Origin: Alphaproteobacteria bacterium
Lineage (GTDB): Bacteria > Pseudomonadota > Alphaproteobacteria > Rhizobiales > Xanthobacteraceae
DNA: 5,557 bases
Direction of reading: 5' to 3'
NCBI GenBank assembly: GCA_005884465.1
Contig: VAZH01000201.1
Span: forward strand, 1-5,557
Of this stretch, positions 1 through 5,557 are shown one piece after another. Within the stretch, counting starts at the first letter, position 1, and every line of letters starts with the position of its first letter. Both the position numbers and the translations under genes were made by a program. Below the pieces are notes generated by a model. The model searched no databases and was not told the origin of the DNA. It was given only the letters and a program-made list of their open reading frames with translations.

Positions 1-698
1 TCGACGGGCTCAACCTCGACGTCAAGCGCGGTGAAATCCTGGGATTCGTCGGCCCGTCGGGCGCCGGCAAATCGGTGCTGACGCGGACCATCATCGGCCT
101 GGTGCCGAAGATTGCCGGCCGTATCGAGGTGTTCGGCGTCGATCTTGACGCGGCGAGTGCCGCCGGGCGCCGCGCCGTCGAGCGCCGCTGGGGCATCCTG
201 TTTCAGCAGGGCGCGCTGTTCTCGTCGCTCACGGTGCGCCAGAACATCCAGTTTCCAGTGCGCGAATATCTCAAGGTCTCGCAGCGGCTGCTCGACGAGA
301 TCATGGTGGCCAAGCTCGGCATGGTGGGCCTGCGGCCCGAGGTCGCCGACCGCTATCCGTCCGAACTCTCCGGCGGCATGATCAAGCGCGTAGCGCTGGC
401 GCGCGCGCTCGCGCTCGATCCCGAACTGGTGTTCCTGGACGAGCCGACCTCCGGCCTCGATCCGATCGGCGCCGGAGACTTCGACGAGCTGGTGCGCACC
501 CTGCAGCGCACTTTGGGCCTGACGGTTTTCATGGTAACCCATGATCTCGACAGCCTTTATACGGCCTGCGACCGCATCGCGGTTTTAGGGAACGGTAAGA
601 TCATTGCAGCAGGATCGATCGCCGACATGCAGGCCTCGCAGCATCCCTGGCTGAGGCAATATTTTCACGGCAAGCGCGCCCGCGCGGTCATGGGCTAG
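1..698 (+). CDS. mlaF: MlaF-type ABC transporter ATP-binding protein, 5' end missing
   Basis: ATPase subunit of a Mla-like lipid/phospholipid ABC transporter, acting on the cytoplasmic face of the inner membrane. The reading frame is open from base 3, with no start codon that could precede the Walker A motif, so the gene begins upstream. About 231 residues are visible; MlaF proteins are usually 260-270, so some 30 are missing. All nucleotide-binding motifs are present: Walker A GPSGAGKS (51-74), Q-loop FQQGALF (about 201-221), ABC signature LSGGM (366-380), Walker B LVFLDEP with the catalytic Glu (426-446), D-loop SGLD, and H-loop His (540-542). The FQQGALFSSLTV segment and LSGGM followed by KRVALARA are typical of the MlaF/COG1127 branch. 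The MCE gene downstream supports the assignment. The symbol is given at family level; substrate and strict orthology to E. coli MlaF are not shown. Confidence 0.93.
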   Translation, partial: DGLNLDVKRGEILGFVGPSGAGKSVLTRTIIGLVPKIAGRIEVFGVDLDAASAAGRRAVERRWGILFQQGALFSSLTVRQNIQFPVREYLKVSQRLLDEIMVAKLGMVGLRPEVADRYPSELSGGMIKRVALARALALDPELVFLDEPTSGLDPIGAGDFDELVRTLQRTLGLTVFMVTHDLDSLYTACDRIAVLGNGKIIAAGSIADMQASQHPWLRQYFHGKRARAVMG

Positions 699-746
699 AG
701 AGCATGATCACGAAGTGCGCACCGGTTTTTGATGAGATCATGCTCA
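699..746. repeat. Intergenic palindromic repeat with 10-bp perfect arms
   Basis: Arms GAGCATGATC (700-709) and GATCATGCTC (736-745) are exact reverse complements around a 26-nt centre. The centre contains two smaller palindromes, GTGCGCAC (715-722) and ACCGGT (721-726). It begins one base after the mlaF stop codon. From memory, this arm sequence with an ACCGGTTTT-like core is a very common dispersed intergenic element in Bradyrhizobium and relatives; that was not checked here. As RNA it would fold into a stem-loop in the mlaF-mlaD message. Confidence 0.72.
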
Positions 747-763
747 AACAAGCGATAAACGAC

Positions 764-792
764 GGGTCTGATCAGCGAAGCTGAACAGACCC
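764..792 (+). repeat. Strong hairpin between mlaF and mlaD
   Basis: GGGTCTGATCAGC (764-776) pairs with GCTGAACAGACCC (780-792) around a GAA loop. Twelve of 13 positions pair; the only mismatch is A771 opposite A785. No T-run follows, so it does not look like a standard intrinsic terminator. It ends 7 nt before the putative ribosome-binding site of mlaD, so it could affect mRNA stability or mlaD translation. It may instead be the second half of a composite repeat starting at 699. Confidence 0.65.
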
Positions 793-799
793 AGGTTCC

Positions 800-803
800 G
801 GAG
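800..803 (+). promoter_or_regulatory. Putative ribosome-binding site of the MCE gene
   Basis: GGAG lies 11 nt upstream of the ATG at 815, a long but usable spacing. No better Shine-Dalgarno match is present in the gap after the hairpin. A TTG at 808 opens a different frame that does not encode the MCE protein. Confidence 0.45.
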
Positions 804-814
804 TACCTTGAGTT

Positions 815-1708
815 ATGGAAACGCGGGCGAATTACGTCCTGATCGGGGCCTTCACGCTGGCGGTGATCGCCGCCGCGTTCGGCTTCGTGCTGTGGTTTCA
901 GAGCCTGCACACCACCAAGCAGCGCAGCCCGATCCGCATCGTGTTCGAAGGCCCGGCGTCCGGCCTGCGCAATGGCGGCAGCGTCAACTTTAACGGTATT
1001 CGGATAGGGGAAGTTGTGTCGGTGAAGCTCGACAACCCGCGGCGCGTGGTCGCACTGGCGATGGTCGAGAACAACGCCCCGATCCGCAAGGACACGCTCG
1101 TCGGCCTCGAATTCCAGGGGCTGACCGGCGTTGCGGCGATCTCGCTGAAGGGCGGCGAGGAAAATGCGGCCGCCGTGCCGCTCGACGAGGACGGCGTGCC
1201 GATGCTGACCGCCGATCCGGGCGCGCTGCAGGACGTGACGGAGTCCATTCGCGCCACGCTGCAGAACGTCAACCGGATTGTCGCCGACAACCAGGAATCG
1301 GTGAAGAACTCGCTGCGGAATCTTGAGACCTTCACGGCCGCGCTCGCGCGCAATTCCGAGAAGATCGACAATGTCATGCTCCGGGTCGATGGCGTGATGG
1401 GCAAGGCCGACAGCCTGATGCTCGGGCTCAACACGATCGCGGGCGGCGCCGCCGGCGGCGAATTGAATCTAATGGTGAAGTCGATCCGCGAACTCGCCGA
1501 GGACTTCGACAAGCGGTCCGGCGCGCTGATTTCAGACGGCCGCCGCACGCTCGGCGACATCAGCCGCGCCGTGAACAATTTCGATCGAAACCCGAGCCGG
1601 GTGATATTCGGCGGCAGCAACAACGCCGCGCCGGCGGCGGAAGCGGCCAAGCCAGCGGCCGCGGCGAACGCAGCCAGGCCAGCACCGAGCGGGCAGAAGC
1701 GGCAATAG
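815..1708 (+). CDS. mlaD: MlaD-type MCE-domain protein, membrane anchored (297 aa)
   Basis: Substrate-binding component of the same Mla-like lipid transporter. It is anchored in the inner membrane, with its bulk in the periplasm. Residues 7-29 form one hydrophobic segment (YVLIGAFTLAVIAAAFGFVL) after a short polar start, the usual MCE anchor. The MCE domain covers about residues 38-115: a GxxVxFNGIRIGEV segment (55-68), then a GLTGVAAISLKGG motif (102-114), where MCE rings carry their pore loop. Residues about 135-260 are polar and helical with coiled-coil character. The last 27 residues are an Ala/Pro-rich tail. At 297 aa it is longer than E. coli MlaD (about 180), which lacks this helical extension, so the symbol is a family-level name. 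ATG at 815 is chosen because it gives a full-length anchor. It lies 116 nt after mlaF, in the same direction, probably in the same operon. Confidence 0.9.
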   Translation: METRANYVLIGAFTLAVIAAAFGFVLWFQSLHTTKQRSPIRIVFEGPASGLRNGGSVNFNGIRIGEVVSVKLDNPRRVVALAMVENNAPIRKDTLVGLEFQGLTGVAAISLKGGEENAAAVPLDEDGVPMLTADPGALQDVTESIRATLQNVNRIVADNQESVKNSLRNLETFTAALARNSEKIDNVMLRVDGVMGKADSLMLGLNTIAGGAAGGELNLMVKSIRELAEDFDKRSGALISDGRRTLGDISRAVNNFDRNPSRVIFGGSNNAAPAAEAAKPAAAANAARPAPSGQKRQ

Positions 1709-1711
1709 CGA

Positions 1712-1740
1712 TTATCGGCTCCGTTTCGTTTCGCCGATAA
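1712..1740. terminator. Possible bidirectional terminator between convergent genes
   Basis: TTATCGGC (1712-1719) and GCCGATAA (1733-1740) form an 8-bp perfect stem with a 13-nt loop. It sits in the 47-nt space between the stop codons of the convergent mlaD and M20 genes, where a shared terminator is expected. There is no clear T-run on either side, the loop is large and the stem has only four G/C pairs, so this is a candidate based mainly on position. Confidence 0.42.
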
Positions 1741-1755
1741 CATTCATTCAAGCCA

Positions 1756-3198
1756 TCATTGTCCGCCGGCGAGCAGTTTTACGAGCCGGTACAGGTACTC
1801 GTTGCCTGTGAAGAACGACTCGACGAGAACCCGCTCGTCGCGGCCATGGGCGCGCGATTCACCGATGTCGTTTGCCAGCCCTGAATGTCCGTAGGTCGGG
1901 ATGCCGGCGTTGCGAAGGTAGCTGCCGTCGGTCGCGCCGGTGCTCATGGTCGGCAGCACCACTGCGCCGGGAAAAAATTCGGCCGACAATTGCGTGATCG
2001 GTCCGATGATCCCCTCGCTCAGCGCCGAAGGCGCACTGAGCGTCGCTTGGTCTATCTGCTTAACCGCAATCTGATCGTCGGCAAGCACGCGCTCAAGCGT
2101 GGTTTTCACGCCATCGACGGGCTCGCCGGGCATGATCCGGCAATTGACCTTGGCGCTCGCAAGCTGCGGCAACGCGTTGATCGCATTGCCGCCGTCGAGC
2201 ATGGTCGCGACGCAGGTCGTACGCAATTGTGCGTTATAGAACGAGTTGGCGCTCAGGCGGGCAGCCGCCGCTGCAGCAGAATCGGATTCGCCCGATAACA
2301 CGGCCCGCAAATCCTCAGCGGCCCAACCGCCTTCCATCTGCGCGGTGCGTTCAAAAAAGGCGCGGGTGGTCTCGTTCAGGTTCACCGGAAAGCTGAAGGT
2401 TGAAAGACGGGTCAATCCCGCGGCCAGGCGATAGATCGCATTGTCCTTGACGGGAAGCGAGCTGTGACCGCCTTTGTTTTTGACGGTCAACTCGTAGCTC
2501 ACCGAGACTTTTTCGCTGGTCTGGACAGAGTTGCGGATTGCTTTGCCGCCCCTCAGCCCGACACCGCCGCCCTCATTCAGGGCGAATTCGGCATCGACCA
2601 GGTCGCGGTGGTTTTTCAACAACCACTGGATCCCCAATGCATCCTTGTCGAGAATTTCTTCATCGGTCTCCAGCGCCACGATGATGTCGCGGTCGGGCTT
2701 GTAGCCCTCCTGTCGGTAGCGGATGAGATTGGCGATGAAGGCCGCCGCCATGTATTTGTCATCGCCGCTGCCACGGGCATAAAAATAGCCGTCCTGCTCG
2801 ATCAGCTTGAACGGATCGGTCGACCAGTCCTCGCGGCTGGCGGGAACCACGTCGATATGAGCGACCAGCAGGATCGGTTTGCGCGCGCCGGTGCCCCTGA
2901 GGCGCGCGACGAGATTGCCCTTACGCGGCGCCGGCGAGAAGGCGTGAACGTCGGCTTCGGGGAAGCCGCCAGTACGCAGCCGCGCCGCCATGGCTTCGGC
3001 CGCCTGGGCGGTGTCGCCCGTTGCTGTCACCGTGTTGATCTCGATGAGTTCCTTGTAGATGTCGAAGGCGCGCTGCTGGTTGACGTTCAGGCCTTCAGCC
3101 GCGAGCGGCGTCCATGTGGCCGCCGACATTAGTATTGCCGCGCAAAGCGAAACAGGACGAGGCCACCCCTTGAAACCTGAACCGGAAATTCGACGCAT
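1756..3198 (-). CDS. Exported M20-family zinc metallohydrolase (peptidase/deacylase)
   Basis: M20/M28-type di-zinc hydrolase; the family cleaves dipeptides, N-acyl amino acids, carbamoyl or amide bonds. Numbering from the upstream ATG at 3207 (483 aa), the N-terminus has basic residues and a hydrophobic stretch (about 18-33) ending near LAAEG, a signal peptide, so it is probably periplasmic. Expected active-site residues are visible: H117 and D119 in AHIDVVPA, the Asp pair 149-150 in GSGDDK, E183-E184 in ETDEE, E212 in NEGGG, the dimerisation-domain H248 in GGHSSLP, and H454 in SRAHGRDE. STGATDGSYLR (422-432) is a typical substrate-site segment. The usual Gly after DDK is Tyr here. The ATG at 3198 (480 aa) is preferred because AAGGA lies 8 nt before it. 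It is last in the four-gene operon. Family assignment is firm; substrate is unknown. Confidence 0.93.
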   Translation of the reverse strand: MRRISGSGFKGWPRPVSLCAAILMSAATWTPLAAEGLNVNQQRAFDIYKELIEINTVTATGDTAQAAEAMAARLRTGGFPEADVHAFSPAPRKGNLVARLRGTGARKPILLVAHIDVVPASREDWSTDPFKLIEQDGYFYARGSGDDKYMAAAFIANLIRYRQEGYKPDRDIIVALETDEEILDKDALGIQWLLKNHRDLVDAEFALNEGGGVGLRGGKAIRNSVQTSEKVSVSYELTVKNKGGHSSLPVKDNAIYRLAAGLTRLSTFSFPVNLNETTRAFFERTAQMEGGWAAEDLRAVLSGESDSAAAAAARLSANSFYNAQLRTTCVATMLDGGNAINALPQLASAKVNCRIMPGEPVDGVKTTLERVLADDQIAVKQIDQATLSAPSALSEGIIGPITQLSAEFFPGAVVLPTMSTGATDGSYLRNAGIPTYGHSGLANDIGESRAHGRDERVLVESFFTGNEYLYRLVKLLAGGQ

Positions 3199-3206
3199 CT
3201 GATCCA

Positions 3207-3211
3207 TCCTT
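3207..3211 (-). promoter_or_regulatory. Ribosome-binding site that favours the M20 start at 3198
   Basis: On the - strand AAGGA occupies 3211-3207. It overlaps the upstream ATG (3207-3205), where it cannot serve as a Shine-Dalgarno site, but is 8 nt from the ATG at 3198-3196. This is why the shorter protein is preferred. Confidence 0.6.
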
Positions 3212-3227
3212 CAAAATCGACCTGACG

Positions 3228-3713
3228 TTACTTCGAGTCCTTGGCGGCGACGACTTCGATCTCAACCAGGAAGCCTGGATTTGCAAGCGCCGCAATGCCA
3301 ACGACAGAGCGGGCCGGAAGGTTTGGTTGGGTGCCGCCGAAGAATTGGGTGTAGCCTTCCATGAAGGCCTTGAAGTCCATCGGCGCGCGGGCGTCGTGCA
3401 CCAGAAACACCTGCATCTTGACGACATCGGCCATGCCGAGACCCTGTCCTTCGAGAATCTGCTTGATCTTGTTGAGCACCCCGACCGTCTGGGTTTTGGT
3501 GTCACCATAGGCCTGCGGACTGGACGGGTCGGCATCCCTGCTAATCACGGGCGGTACCTGACCGCTCACATAATAGGTGACTGCGTCGCCCGAGACTCGC
3601 ACGGCCTGGGCGATCGGAAACGTCGAGTTGGGAATGGGATATCGAACGATGTCGGCTTGAGCGACGCTCGAGCCAAGCAACAGGATAGCCGATGCCAACA
3701 GTCCGTATTTCAT
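3228..3713 (-). CDS. RidA/YjgF-family protein with signal peptide (161 aa)
   Basis: Member of the Rid (YjgF/YER057c/UK114) family; RidA proteins hydrolyse reactive enamine/imine intermediates to keto compounds and ammonia. Residues 1-20 form a classical Sec signal (MKYGLLASAILLLGSSVAQA, cleavage before D21), so the mature protein is about 141 aa and probably periplasmic. Most characterised RidA proteins are about 130 aa and cytosolic. The Rid core is clear: SGQVP (50-54), the helix TQTVGVLNKIKQILEGQGLGMADVVK, and the signature PARSVVGIAAL followed by VEIEVVA (133-155). R135 matches the substrate-carboxylate Arg (R105 in E. coli RidA), and E151 matches E120 within one residue of spacing. The Tyr that follows the early GP in E. 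coli RidA (Y17) appears to be I34. GGAG at 3720-3723 is 6 nt before this ATG, supporting the start. It lies between the cytochrome c and M20 genes with short gaps. Confidence 0.92.
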   Translation of the reverse strand: MKYGLLASAILLLGSSVAQADIVRYPIPNSTFPIAQAVRVSGDAVTYYVSGQVPPVISRDADPSSPQAYGDTKTQTVGVLNKIKQILEGQGLGMADVVKMQVFLVHDARAPMDFKAFMEGYTQFFGGTQPNLPARSVVGIAALANPGFLVEIEVVAAKDSK

Positions 3714-3719
3714 GTTTGT

Positions 3720-3723
3720 CTCC
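3720..3723 (-). promoter_or_regulatory. Ribosome-binding site of the exported RidA gene
   Basis: GGAG on the - strand, 6 nt upstream of the ATG at 3713. It lies in the 28-nt gap after the cytochrome c stop codon and fixes the start that includes the signal peptide. Confidence 0.65.
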
Positions 3724-3741
3724 GTATGAGGATGATCAAAT

Positions 3742-4194
3742 CTAGGGCCGAACGCGCTTGACGTCTTCAGCCGTCACAGTGTCCTGGTATTGATTTCCGA
3801 AGTGCGTCCGCACATAATTGACGACGGCGGCGACCTGATCGTCGCTCATCATCGCACCGACGGGTGGCATCGCCCGTTGTCCCCTGACGACGACATAAAC
3901 CGGATAGCCGCCGGACTCGAGGTTTGCGTCTTTGGCAAGTGAGGGATAATTGCCCGCACCGGTCGCGCCGCCGCCGTCAGGCATGTGGCATCCCTGACAG
4001 ACGTTCGCGAATAACTGCTCTCCGGTCGATTCCGTGAATTTGAATCCCGTGCTCAGCGAGCCCTGCGAACGGCGTTCCTCGTCCGCATGTGCTGCAGGCG
4101 ATGTCCATCCAATCAACGCCAGGCTTGCTGCGGCCAAGGCGCCGGTCAACAACGCCAAACTGAATTTCGCTGATTCAATTCGGCCCATCGGCAT
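3742..4194 (-). CDS. Exported class I cytochrome c (150 aa)
   Basis: Small periplasmic mono-haem cytochrome c. Residues 1-37 are a signal peptide (basic GRIESAK, then a hydrophobic run, cleavage near AHA|D). The haem-binding motif CQGCH is at 66-70, followed by MPDGGGATGAGNYPSLA, a usual class I pattern. M109 in GQRAMPP is the likely axial haem ligand. LSDDQ-like MSDDQVAAVVNYVRTHFGN (116-133) is the typical C-terminal helix. The same frame stays open far upstream to 4806, but that part is antisense-frame noise inside the oxidase gene; it has no cytochrome features and would bury the signal peptide. ATG at 4194 is chosen because AGGA lies 9 nt before it; ATG at 4188 is possible. The start is 4 nt after the oxidase stop, which suggests translational coupling. 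It is probably the electron acceptor of the neighbouring flavoenzyme (inference). Confidence 0.92.
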   Translation of the reverse strand: MPMGRIESAKFSLALLTGALAAASLALIGWTSPAAHADEERRSQGSLSTGFKFTESTGEQLFANVCQGCHMPDGGGATGAGNYPSLAKDANLESGGYPVYVVVRGQRAMPPVGAMMSDDQVAAVVNYVRTHFGNQYQDTVTAEDVKRVRP

Positions 4195-4198
4195 AGCA

Positions 4199-5557
4199 TC
4201 AAATCCTGACGACGCGGTCATGCAACCGCTTGATGGCATCGAGTGAGGAAAGTATCGCGCCTTCCTGCCAGGCTGGAAGGTAGGAGGCGTGCTCGCCGGC
4301 CAGCACGATCCTGCCGTCGATCTGGCACAGATTGTCGTAATGCTCCTCCCGCGCCTTCTCGCTCCAGGCTCCCGCGCATCCCAGGATGAAGGGGACACGA
4401 TGCCAGGCGACGGCGATGCCGTTTTCGAACTCGGCGCTGTATTGTGGATGAATCCTGGCACCAAATTCAACCGCACGCGCAACCCGGTCGGCCGGCGCCA
4501 TCGAGGTGAATTCGTAGGCGTTCGCTCCCTCAAAAACATAGGCGCCGAGCAGCACCCCGCGGCCATTTCGATTGAAGCCGCTGCTCGGATAGGAGATCTG
4601 CCGGATGGGCAGGTCGGTGTAGCTGATGCCGCCGTAGATCGCTTGGTCCTCCTCCCAGAACCTACGTTTGAATTGCAGGCCGATCTTGACGGAGGACGAA
4701 TAGGGCACGGCGTCGATGGCCGCCTTCCTGCGCGGGCCGACGTCGATCTGGATTTGACCCAGAATAGAAAGAGGGATCGTGCATACGCACCATTCGGCCG
4801 TCGCAATTTGAGGCGTGGATGGCGTTTTGGAGTTCACGTAGCTGACCGTGACGCCGCCATCGCTCTGTTGAATGCGGATCACCTTGGCGTCGTACTGAAT
4901 GAGATCGGCGATCTGCTTTGCGAACGCCTTCCCGATCATGTCCATGCCGCCGACGGGCTGAAACATGGTGGTCTGGAATTGATGCAGGGCGAAATTCTGC
5001 AAATATCGCCAAAGCCGCGATTTCAAGATGTCCGACAGGTTGATGGGCTCGCCGGCGATAGGCGCGGCACCCAGGCCGCCGCCGGGGTCCTTGGCGTAGC
5101 CGCGATAGTCCGCCGAAATAAGGTTGGCCTTGTAGGCATAGTTTTTGTCGAGCGCGCCCCAGGACCGCAGCGCCTGCAGCAAAATCTCCCTGTCTTCCAC
5201 CGACACCGCTTCGTCGAGCTTGCTCTGCTGCGTCACCTTGGCGAGCAGTTCCGAAACATGGCCCTGAAAATCCGCCTTGACGTCACGAATGCGCTGCGGC
5301 TTGCCGGTGAACGCATTCGAAGCGTGGAGCAGGGCGTTATGATTGAGCTGGATGAAGGGTTCGAGGGCGACGCCGAGGCGCTTGCAATAATCGAGCAGGG
5401 CGCGGTGATGATACGGAATTCGCCACGGTCCCGGATTGAGATAAAGGCCTTCCTCGAAGCCGCAGGTCTGCGTCGCGCCACCGAGTTCGGTAAAACGGTC
5501 GCCACCGCGGATCGTCCAGTTGCGCCCTCCCGGGCGGCTATTGAACTCCAGCACCTG
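4199..5557 (-). CDS. Flavin monoamine oxidase family protein, N-terminus missing
   Basis: FAD-dependent amine or amino-acid oxidase/dehydrogenase that converts an amine to an imine. The frame runs off the right edge; about 452 residues are visible, and the N-terminal GxGxxG dinucleotide fold is outside. Numbering from the GTG-encoded residue at 5554, which is internal: LEFNSRPGGRNWT (2-14) is the end of the ADP-binding fold with its RPGGR motif, and GGDRFTELGGATQ (17-29) follows. MFQPVGGMDMIGKAFA (197-212) is the second conserved block. K290 in SSVKIGLQFKRRFW fits the flavin N5-facing Lys of the MAO family. RIVLAGEHASYLPAWQEGA (415-433) is the C-terminal FAD-binding motif, with W429 in the usual aromatic position. 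C393 lies near the place where human MAO has its flavin-linked Cys. The next genes encode a cytochrome c and an exported RidA, so a dehydrogenase using cytochrome c, possibly Tat-exported, is plausible. The substrate is not known. Confidence 0.93.
   Translation of the reverse strand, partial: QVLEFNSRPGGRNWTIRGGDRFTELGGATQTCGFEEGLYLNPGPWRIPYHHRALLDYCKRLGVALEPFIQLNHNALLHASNAFTGKPQRIRDVKADFQGHVSELLAKVTQQSKLDEAVSVEDREILLQALRSWGALDKNYAYKANLISADYRGYAKDPGGGLGAAPIAGEPINLSDILKSRLWRYLQNFALHQFQTTMFQPVGGMDMIGKAFAKQIADLIQYDAKVIRIQQSDGGVTVSYVNSKTPSTPQIATAEWCVCTIPLSILGQIQIDVGPRRKAAIDAVPYSSSVKIGLQFKRRFWEEDQAIYGGISYTDLPIRQISYPSSGFNRNGRGVLLGAYVFEGANAYEFTSMAPADRVARAVEFGARIHPQYSAEFENGIAVAWHRVPFILGCAGAWSEKAREEHYDNLCQIDGRIVLAGEHASYLPAWQEGAILSSLDAIKRLHDRVVRI
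4204..4207 (-). promoter_or_regulatory. Ribosome-binding site of the cytochrome c gene, inside the oxidase gene
   Basis: AGGA on the - strand is in the last codons of the oxidase gene, 9 nt before the ATG at 4194 and 15 nt before the alternative at 4188. This decides the start in favour of 4194. Confidence 0.55.

Noticed and set aside
764..792. Intrinsic terminator after mlaF
   Set aside because: The stem is strong, but no T-run follows and the next gene belongs to the same transporter, so termination here is unlikely.
808..993. 61-codon frame starting at TTG 808 and overlapping the start of the MCE gene
   Set aside because: Out of frame with the MCE protein, Arg/Gly-rich composition, no support beyond an open frame.
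898..1743. 281-codon open frame antisense to the MCE gene
   Set aside because: Ser/Ala/Arg-rich translation typical of the reverse complement of a high-GC gene; the + strand frame has a clear MCE domain and anchor.
2464..3132. 222-codon open frame on the + strand opposite the M20 gene
   Set aside because: Shadow of the M20 coding sequence; no recognisable domain, while the - strand frame has the full metal-binding set.
3208..3227. Separate promoter for the M20 gene in the gap after RidA
   Set aside because: The gap is only about 20 nt and shows a ribosome-binding site but no -35/-10 pair.
4197..4199. ATG overlapping the oxidase stop codon (TGATG)
   Set aside because: It looks like a classic coupled start, but it is out of frame with the cytochrome and reads into a short frame that soon stops; ATG at 4194 is the start in the cytochrome frame.
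4195..4806. Long upstream extension of the cytochrome c reading frame, which would make a 354-residue protein
   Set aside because: It lies wholly within the oxidase gene in another frame, has low-complexity Arg/Ser/Pro-rich content, shows no domain, and would place the clear signal peptide in the middle of the protein.

Overview
The window looks like chromosomal DNA from a high-GC alphaproteobacterium, most likely of the Bradyrhizobium/Rhodopseudomonas group (Hyphomicrobiales/Rhizobiales). This rests on the strong G/C third-position bias, the style of the encoded proteins, and an intergenic palindrome of a type I remember as abundant in those genomes. No database search was possible, so the taxonomy is inference. 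There are six protein-coding genes, two of them cut by the window edges. No tRNA, rRNA, CRISPR array, transposase or integrase is visible.

Left part, + strand (1-1708): the 3' part of an MlaF-type ABC ATPase gene is followed by a complete MlaD-type MCE protein gene. Together they form the ATPase and substrate-binding parts of a Mla-like phospholipid/lipid transporter, and the permease gene is expected upstream of the window. The 116-nt gap between them is not empty. It holds a palindromic repeat (10-bp perfect arms) and then a second, near-perfect 13-bp hairpin. A short hairpin at 1712-1740 lies between the MCE gene and the convergent gene on the other strand.

Right part, - strand (5557-1756): four genes are packed head to tail, with 4, 28 and about 20-29 nt between them, so they look like one operon read from right to left. 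In transcription order they are a flavin monoamine-oxidase-family enzyme (N-terminus off the window), a small exported class I cytochrome c, a RidA/YjgF-family protein with a signal peptide, and an exported M20-family metallohydrolase. No promoter for this operon is in the window.

The four right-hand genes fit one chemical scheme, which is inference. The flavoenzyme oxidises an amine or amino acid to an imine and passes electrons to the cytochrome c instead of to oxygen. The exported RidA hydrolyses the reactive imine to a carbonyl compound and ammonia. The M20 hydrolase may release the substrate from a peptide, acyl or amide precursor. Three of the four proteins carry N-terminal export signals, which points to a periplasmic pathway. 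The nearest precedent I know is nicotine oxidoreductase NicA2 with its cytochrome c acceptor CycN; the addition of an exported RidA and an M20 enzyme makes this the most interesting part of the window.
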